Under the pieces are notes generated by a model. That model made no database searches and was not told the DNA's origin. It saw nothing but the letters and a program-made list of their open reading frames with translations. Made by a program: the position numbers and the translations under genes. Positions 60,794 to 64,000 of a DNA stretch of 64,000 nt are shown in pieces. The stretch's first letter is position 1. The number at the start of each line of letters is the position of its first letter. Source of the DNA: Salipaludibacillus neizhouensis (GTDB lineage Bacteria > Bacillota > Bacilli > Bacillales > Salisediminibacteriaceae); contig NZ_KZ614146.1 in the NCBI RefSeq assembly GCF_002886185.1, positions 811,234-875,233 of the forward strand, given 5' to 3'.

Positions 60794-60840
60794 AAGGTGA
60801 AAACCTTTTATAATACTAGAATTCTGGTTAAAAGAACAAA

Positions 60841-62553
60841 CTAATCATCCATAGAAGATAAATCTCCGGCAGGTTCGTTTAATTCCCATGCTTTTAATAC
60901 ACGACGCATAATTTTACCACTGCGTGTTTTCGGCAGTTTATCCGTGAATTCAATTTCTTTCGGTACAGCATGTGCGGAAAGTTCAGTTTTTATGAACGTT
61001 TTGATTTCTTTCTCCAATTCTTCGGAATACTCATGCGAGGGATTGAGTACAACGAATGCTTTAATAATATGACCTCTAATTTCATCAGGTTTACCGATAA
61101 CTCCGGCTTCAGCTACAGCTTTGTGTTCGACTAACTTACTTTCAATTTCAAAAGGACCGACACGCTCGCCGGCAGTCATAATTAAGTCATCGTTACGACC
61201 TTGGAACCAGAAATATCCGTCTTCATCCATATATGCAGTATCACCGGATACATACCAGCCTTCAAAGGCAAAATATTCATTGAATTTCTCGTCATTTTTC
61301 CAAATCTTACGCATTTGAGAAGGCCATCCTTTTTTAATGGCTAGGTTACCCATCTCATTTGGCGGCAGTTTTTTTCCGTTGTTATCAATGATGGCTGCTT
61401 CAATACCTGGAAACGGTTTACCCATCGATCCAAGTTTAATAGGCTCACTTAAATAGTTACAAATAAGCATGGCACCTGTTTCTGTCATCCACCAAGTGTC
61501 ATGAATACGGTGCTTAAAGACCTCCCATCCCCAACGAACTACTTCCGGATTTAGTGGTTCACCGACACTCAGGATGTGACGAATGGAACTTAGATCATAT
61601 TTTTTAATGACATCTGAAGGTGTCGACATTAACATTCTAAATGCGGTAGGAGCACTATACCAAACTGTGACATTATTTTTCTCAATCGTATCGTACCAAT
61701 CGTCAGGAGAAAACCTTCCCCCTCGTATGACGTTTGTCGCACCATTTAACCAAGGTCCGAAAATTCCATAAGAGGTACCCGTTACCCAACCGGGGTCGGC
61801 AGTACACCAGTAAATATCATCCTCACGTAAATCCAACACCCATTTTGCGGTTTGGTAATGTTGAATCATTGCTTGATGCACGTGGTAGACACCTTTTGGT
61901 TTCCCGGTGGACCCCGATGTATAATGAAGGATAAAGCCATCTTCTAAGTCCATCCATTCAATCGCAGAATCATCATCTGTACACGCTTTCATTTCTTTGG
62001 AATAAGAAAAATGTTTTTCATCTGTTTTTACATCATCACCTACTAGAATTATCTTTTTAAGGTGAGGGAGTTCGTCAACTGGAATACGGGAGACTAGTTC
62101 AGGAGTTGTTACGATAACACTTGCTTCGCTATCCTCGAGTCTGCTCTTTACGGCATCTTTCATAAACGCTTCAAAGAGAGGACCAACAACTGCACCCATT
62201 TTAATTGCTCCTAGAAGAGCGATGTATAACTCAGGTGCTCGGGGCATGAATATAAAAACTCGATCACCTTTTTCAACATCTAATTTTCGAAACATATGAG
62301 CTGCTTGATTTGTTAGTTTTTTTAATTGCTCAAATGTGTAAGTTTCATTGCGGGAAGGATCGGAATATAATAATGCTTTTTTCGCTCCTCTTCCTTCTTT
62401 AACATGTCTGTCGATCGATTCATAGGCTATATTAATTTTGCCTGTTTTTGACCAGGTAAACACATCTCTTACATCGTCCCATGAAAAAGAATTTTTTGCA
62501 GATTCATAGTTTTGAAGTTGATAGTTACCTTGTTTAGGTTGTAAAATTTTCAT
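60841..62553 (-). CDS. acsA: Acetyl-coenzyme A synthetase
   Basis: AcsA activates acetate to acetyl-CoA by way of acetyl-AMP. The 570-residue protein has the AMP-binding signature HYTSGSTGKPKGVYHVH, the WWMTETGAM adenine-site motif, YVSGDTAYMDEDGYFWFQGR and the conserved C-terminal lysine region PKTRSGKIMRR, a known site of regulatory acetylation. The ATG at 62553 after TTGGAGGTG was chosen; ATG 62568 is in frame but overlaps that site. In B. subtilis acsA is next to the acu genes; they are not visible here. Confidence 0.94.
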   Translation of the reverse strand: MKILQPKQGNYQLQNYESAKNSFSWDDVRDVFTWSKTGKINIAYESIDRHVKEGRGAKKALLYSDPSRNETYTFEQLKKLTNQAAHMFRKLDVEKGDRVFIFMPRAPELYIALLGAIKMGAVVGPLFEAFMKDAVKSRLEDSEASVIVTTPELVSRIPVDELPHLKKIILVGDDVKTDEKHFSYSKEMKACTDDDSAIEWMDLEDGFILHYTSGSTGKPKGVYHVHQAMIQHYQTAKWVLDLREDDIYWCTADPGWVTGTSYGIFGPWLNGATNVIRGGRFSPDDWYDTIEKNNVTVWYSAPTAFRMLMSTPSDVIKKYDLSSIRHILSVGEPLNPEVVRWGWEVFKHRIHDTWWMTETGAMLICNYLSEPIKLGSMGKPFPGIEAAIIDNNGKKLPPNEMGNLAIKKGWPSQMRKIWKNDEKFNEYFAFEGWYVSGDTAYMDEDGYFWFQGRNDDLIMTAGERVGPFEIESKLVEHKAVAEAGVIGKPDEIRGHIIKAFVVLNPSHEYSEELEKEIKTFIKTELSAHAVPKEIEFTDKLPKTRSGKIMRRVLKAWELNEPAGDLSSMDD

Positions 62554-62662
62554 GCAGAACACCTCCAAAAAAATACTTTAAATTACTTTCTATAGCAATC
62601 ATATACCTAATATTCTGATACTTCAAATAAGAACTTATTTAAAGACAGAGATTTTTTTAAGA
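62554..62662. promoter_or_regulatory. Upstream region of acsA
   Basis: A/T-rich 109 bases between acsA and the repeat pair. The GGAGGTG ribosome site of acsA is clear. A CcpA-type site was looked for and not found with confidence. Confidence 0.3.
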
Positions 62663-62819
62663 GATAAGAATGTATAAAATTGGCATCTACCTTCACACCG
62701 CGTGTATCAAGGGAAACCCGCCTTCTTTCGAGTAGCACCTTCACGCATTACGTAGGTGCTACTCGGCGCGGTGGAACTAACGCTGTATTTAAGAAAAGAC
62801 GCTTTGCGTTTTTCTTATA
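62663..62819 (+). repeat. Dispersed structured repeat, copy 10 (long form), tandem with copy 11
   Basis: The outer arms differ from copy 7 but still pair (CACCGCG with CGCGGTG). The inner hairpin GAGTAGCACCT/AGGTGCTACTC is perfect. The tail is ACGC-TTT-GCGT plus T run. Copy 11 starts within about five bases. Confidence 0.87.
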
Positions 62820-62821
62820 GT

Positions 62822-62952
62822 ATAATTTATAAGTTGACAGCTATCTTTACGCCACAAGCATCAAGGGAAGTTCGCCCTTGATGCTTAAATGATGGTGGCT
62901 TTAAAGATCACGCTGTATTTAATAAAAAACAGCAGAGCTGTTTTTCTTATAG
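62822..62952 (+). repeat. Dispersed structured repeat, copy 11 (short form)
   Basis: The body is nearly identical to copy 1 (core AAGCATCAAGGG/CCCTTGATGCTT), but its tail hairpin is ACAGC-AGA-GCTGT followed by TTTTTC, a third, fully compensated tail type. Confidence 0.88.
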
Positions 62953-63012
62953 AATCTCCTTCTTGATTTTTTTCGTAAATCAACGTAGTTTTAAGGGTAG
63001 GGAGTGAATAAA

Positions 63013-63165
63013 ATGGATATTTTTACGATACTCATTCTTATTGTAATTGGAATCATCTTATTAAAAGTTGTAGGAGCAGTTTTCAGAATTGTTATTTTTA
63101 TAGGAGTTATCTTGTTTATTGTTTATATTTTCCAACAATTAGTAAGTTCAGCTGCTGTATACTGA
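63013..63165 (+). CDS. Small hydrophobic membrane protein (50 aa)
   Basis: The 50-residue product is almost wholly hydrophobic, with two adjacent membrane helices (FTILILIVIGIILLKVVG and RIVIFIGVILFIVYIF). AGGGAGTGAATAAA provides a good ribosome site for the ATG at 63013. No family is recognised. It stands 150 bases before fumC. Confidence 0.65.
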   Translation: MDIFTILILIVIGIILLKVVGAVFRIVIFIGVILFIVYIFQQLVSSAAVY

Positions 63166-63260
63166 AGGAATTTTTAACTTTATTGTACGTCCTTGATGTA
63201 ATGGAATGGAAAGACTGTTAGAGAAGTGATTTACTAATAGAGGTCACTGTAATTTATAGG

Positions 63261-63279
63261 TATAATGATAGTCATTATA
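63261..63279 (+). promoter_or_regulatory. Fur-type operator over the fumC -10 element
   Basis: TATAATGATAGTCATTATA is a near-perfect palindrome agreeing with 16 of 19 positions of the classic Fur box (GATAATGATAATCATTATC). TATAAT at its left end is the likely -10 of fumC, so binding would block transcription. PerR or Zur could bind instead. Confidence 0.5.
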
Positions 63280-63317
63280 GAGTATAACCACCCAAATATT
63301 TAAGAGGAGGAATTTAA

Positions 63318-64000
63318 ATGAGCTATAGAGTAGAAAAAGATACATTAGGAGAAGTGAAGGTCCCAAATGAAAAGTGGTGGGGAGCACAAACACAACGCAG
63401 TTTAGATAATTTCAAAATTGGTTCTGAAAAAATGCCAAAAGAGATAGTAGAAGCTTTTACCATTCTTAAAGAAGCAACAGCTGCCGCAAACCTTCGTCTG
63501 GATAATTTAGAGGAAGAAAAAAGTTTAAAAATTCAATCGGTATGCCAAGAACTTCGTGAAGAGGGTACATATGAACATTTTCCTTTAGTTGTATGGCAAA
63601 CAGGAAGCGGCACACAATCGAATATGAATATGAATGAAGTTGTTGCATTTAGAGGGAATGAACAATTGGAAAAAGAGGGAAGCAATGCCAGAATTCATCC
63701 GAATGATGATGTGAATCGCTCGCAAAGCTCCAATGATACCTTTCCAACAGCGATGCACATTGCTGCTTTAAAAGAAGTCGAAGATCGATTGCTGCCTGCG
63801 ACACAACGTTTAAGAAAGACGTTTGAACAAAAAGCGGCTTCATTTGAAAATGTCATTAAAATTGGACGTACTCACCTTCAAGACGCTACTCCGCTCACGC
63901 TTGGCCAAGAGATGAGTGGTTGGGTACATATGTTAAAGCGTTCTGAAGAAATGATTGCACAATCAAAAACACAGTTAATGCATTTGGCAATTGGTGGAAC
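63318..64000 (+). CDS. fumC: Class II fumarate hydratase, 5' part
   Basis: FumC interconverts fumarate and malate in the citric acid cycle and needs no iron-sulfur cluster. The first 227 residues are in the window; the gene runs off the right edge. It starts MSYRVEKDTLGEVKVP after AGAGGAGG. Family signatures are WGAQTQRSLDNF, TGSGTQSNMNMNEV, HPNDDVNRSQSSNDTFPTAMH (active-site loops) and GRTHLQDATPLTLGQE. A Fur-type box covers its probable promoter. It is a single-copy-like, intact gene with normal codon use. Confidence 0.97.
   Translation, partial: MSYRVEKDTLGEVKVPNEKWWGAQTQRSLDNFKIGSEKMPKEIVEAFTILKEATAAANLRLDNLEEEKSLKIQSVCQELREEGTYEHFPLVVWQTGSGTQSNMNMNEVVAFRGNEQLEKEGSNARIHPNDDVNRSQSSNDTFPTAMHIAALKEVEDRLLPATQRLRKTFEQKAASFENVIKIGRTHLQDATPLTLGQEMSGWVHMLKRSEEMIAQSKTQLMHLAIGG

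Noticed and set aside
16315-62952. CRISPR array or insertion sequence as explanation for the repeats
   Set aside because: Copies are kilobases apart, palindromic and without spacers, transposase or cas genes.
1-64000. tRNA or rRNA genes
   Set aside because: No cloverleaf with a GGTTCRANTCC arm and no rRNA-like block was seen on either strand.

Overview
The window is 64 kb of low-GC Firmicutes chromosome. Gene content and order match the Bacillus subtilis segment ypiA-ypiB-ypiF-qcrABC-ypjA-ypjB-ypjC-ypjD-dapB-mgsA-bshB1-bshA-cca-birA-panBCD-dinG-ypmA-ypmB-aspB-asnS-dnaD-nth-ponA-recU-yppC. Spore-related genes (ypjB, a racA-like gene, a Spo0E-like gene, a SleB-type hydrolase), bacillithiol synthesis and a SigI/RsgI pair point to a spore-forming Bacillaceae member. 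Very acidic tails on exported or membrane proteins (QcrC, PonA, the 49504 protein) suggest a halotolerant genus such as Oceanobacillus, Virgibacillus or Halobacillus; that is inference.

Layout. 1-7849: tail of a TPR protein, ypiB, ypiF, the menaquinol:cytochrome c reductase operon (Rieske protein, cytochrome b6, cytochrome b/c) and ypj membrane genes. 8056-13594: a tight operon (MazG-like pyrophosphohydrolase, DapB, methylglyoxal synthase, two bacillithiol enzymes, CCA-adding enzyme, BirA). 13595-16162: a structured non-coding leader and panBCD. 16484-29221: DinG, MTA/SAH deaminase, ypmAB, aspB, asnS, dnaD, nth, and convergent ponA/recU. 29466-31695: ypp genes with a RacA-like protein. 32008-42964: an accessory stretch with a lipoprotein, a c-di-AMP-binding type protein, nicotinamidase, a cyclase-type hydrolase, two thioredoxin-fold proteins, a phosphoesterase, CvfC, a DDAH-type hydrolase, a small sigma-1.1-like protein and a YdbS/YdbT pair. 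43605-47397: SigI/RsgI with its own promoter and a TelA pair. 47673-64000: mixed housekeeping genes (TANGO2-type protein, TatA/TatC, dGuo/dAdo kinases, DegV, patatin, DUF420 protein, anchored subtilisin, aldehyde dehydrogenase, LysM-SleB hydrolase, AcsA) and the start of fumC.

The most striking unexplained feature is a dispersed structured repeat family of about 120-160 bp. Eleven recognisable copies plus fragments all lie between genes, several replace or adjoin terminators, and two pairs are in tandem. Copies differ in sequence but keep base pairing: the tail hairpin occurs as ACGC/GCGT, ACGGC/GCCGT and ACAGC/GCTGT, each followed by a T run. A long subtype carries an extra inner hairpin. 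No transposase is present. Other points of interest are a two-part structured leader before panB, a SigI promoter inside a palindrome next to an RsgI with Asn-Ser where Asn-Pro is usual, a ResA-like protein with both active-site cysteines changed to serine, a free-standing sigma region 1.1-like protein, a DinG with both an exonuclease domain and Fe-S-type cysteines, and a Fur-type box on the fumC promoter.
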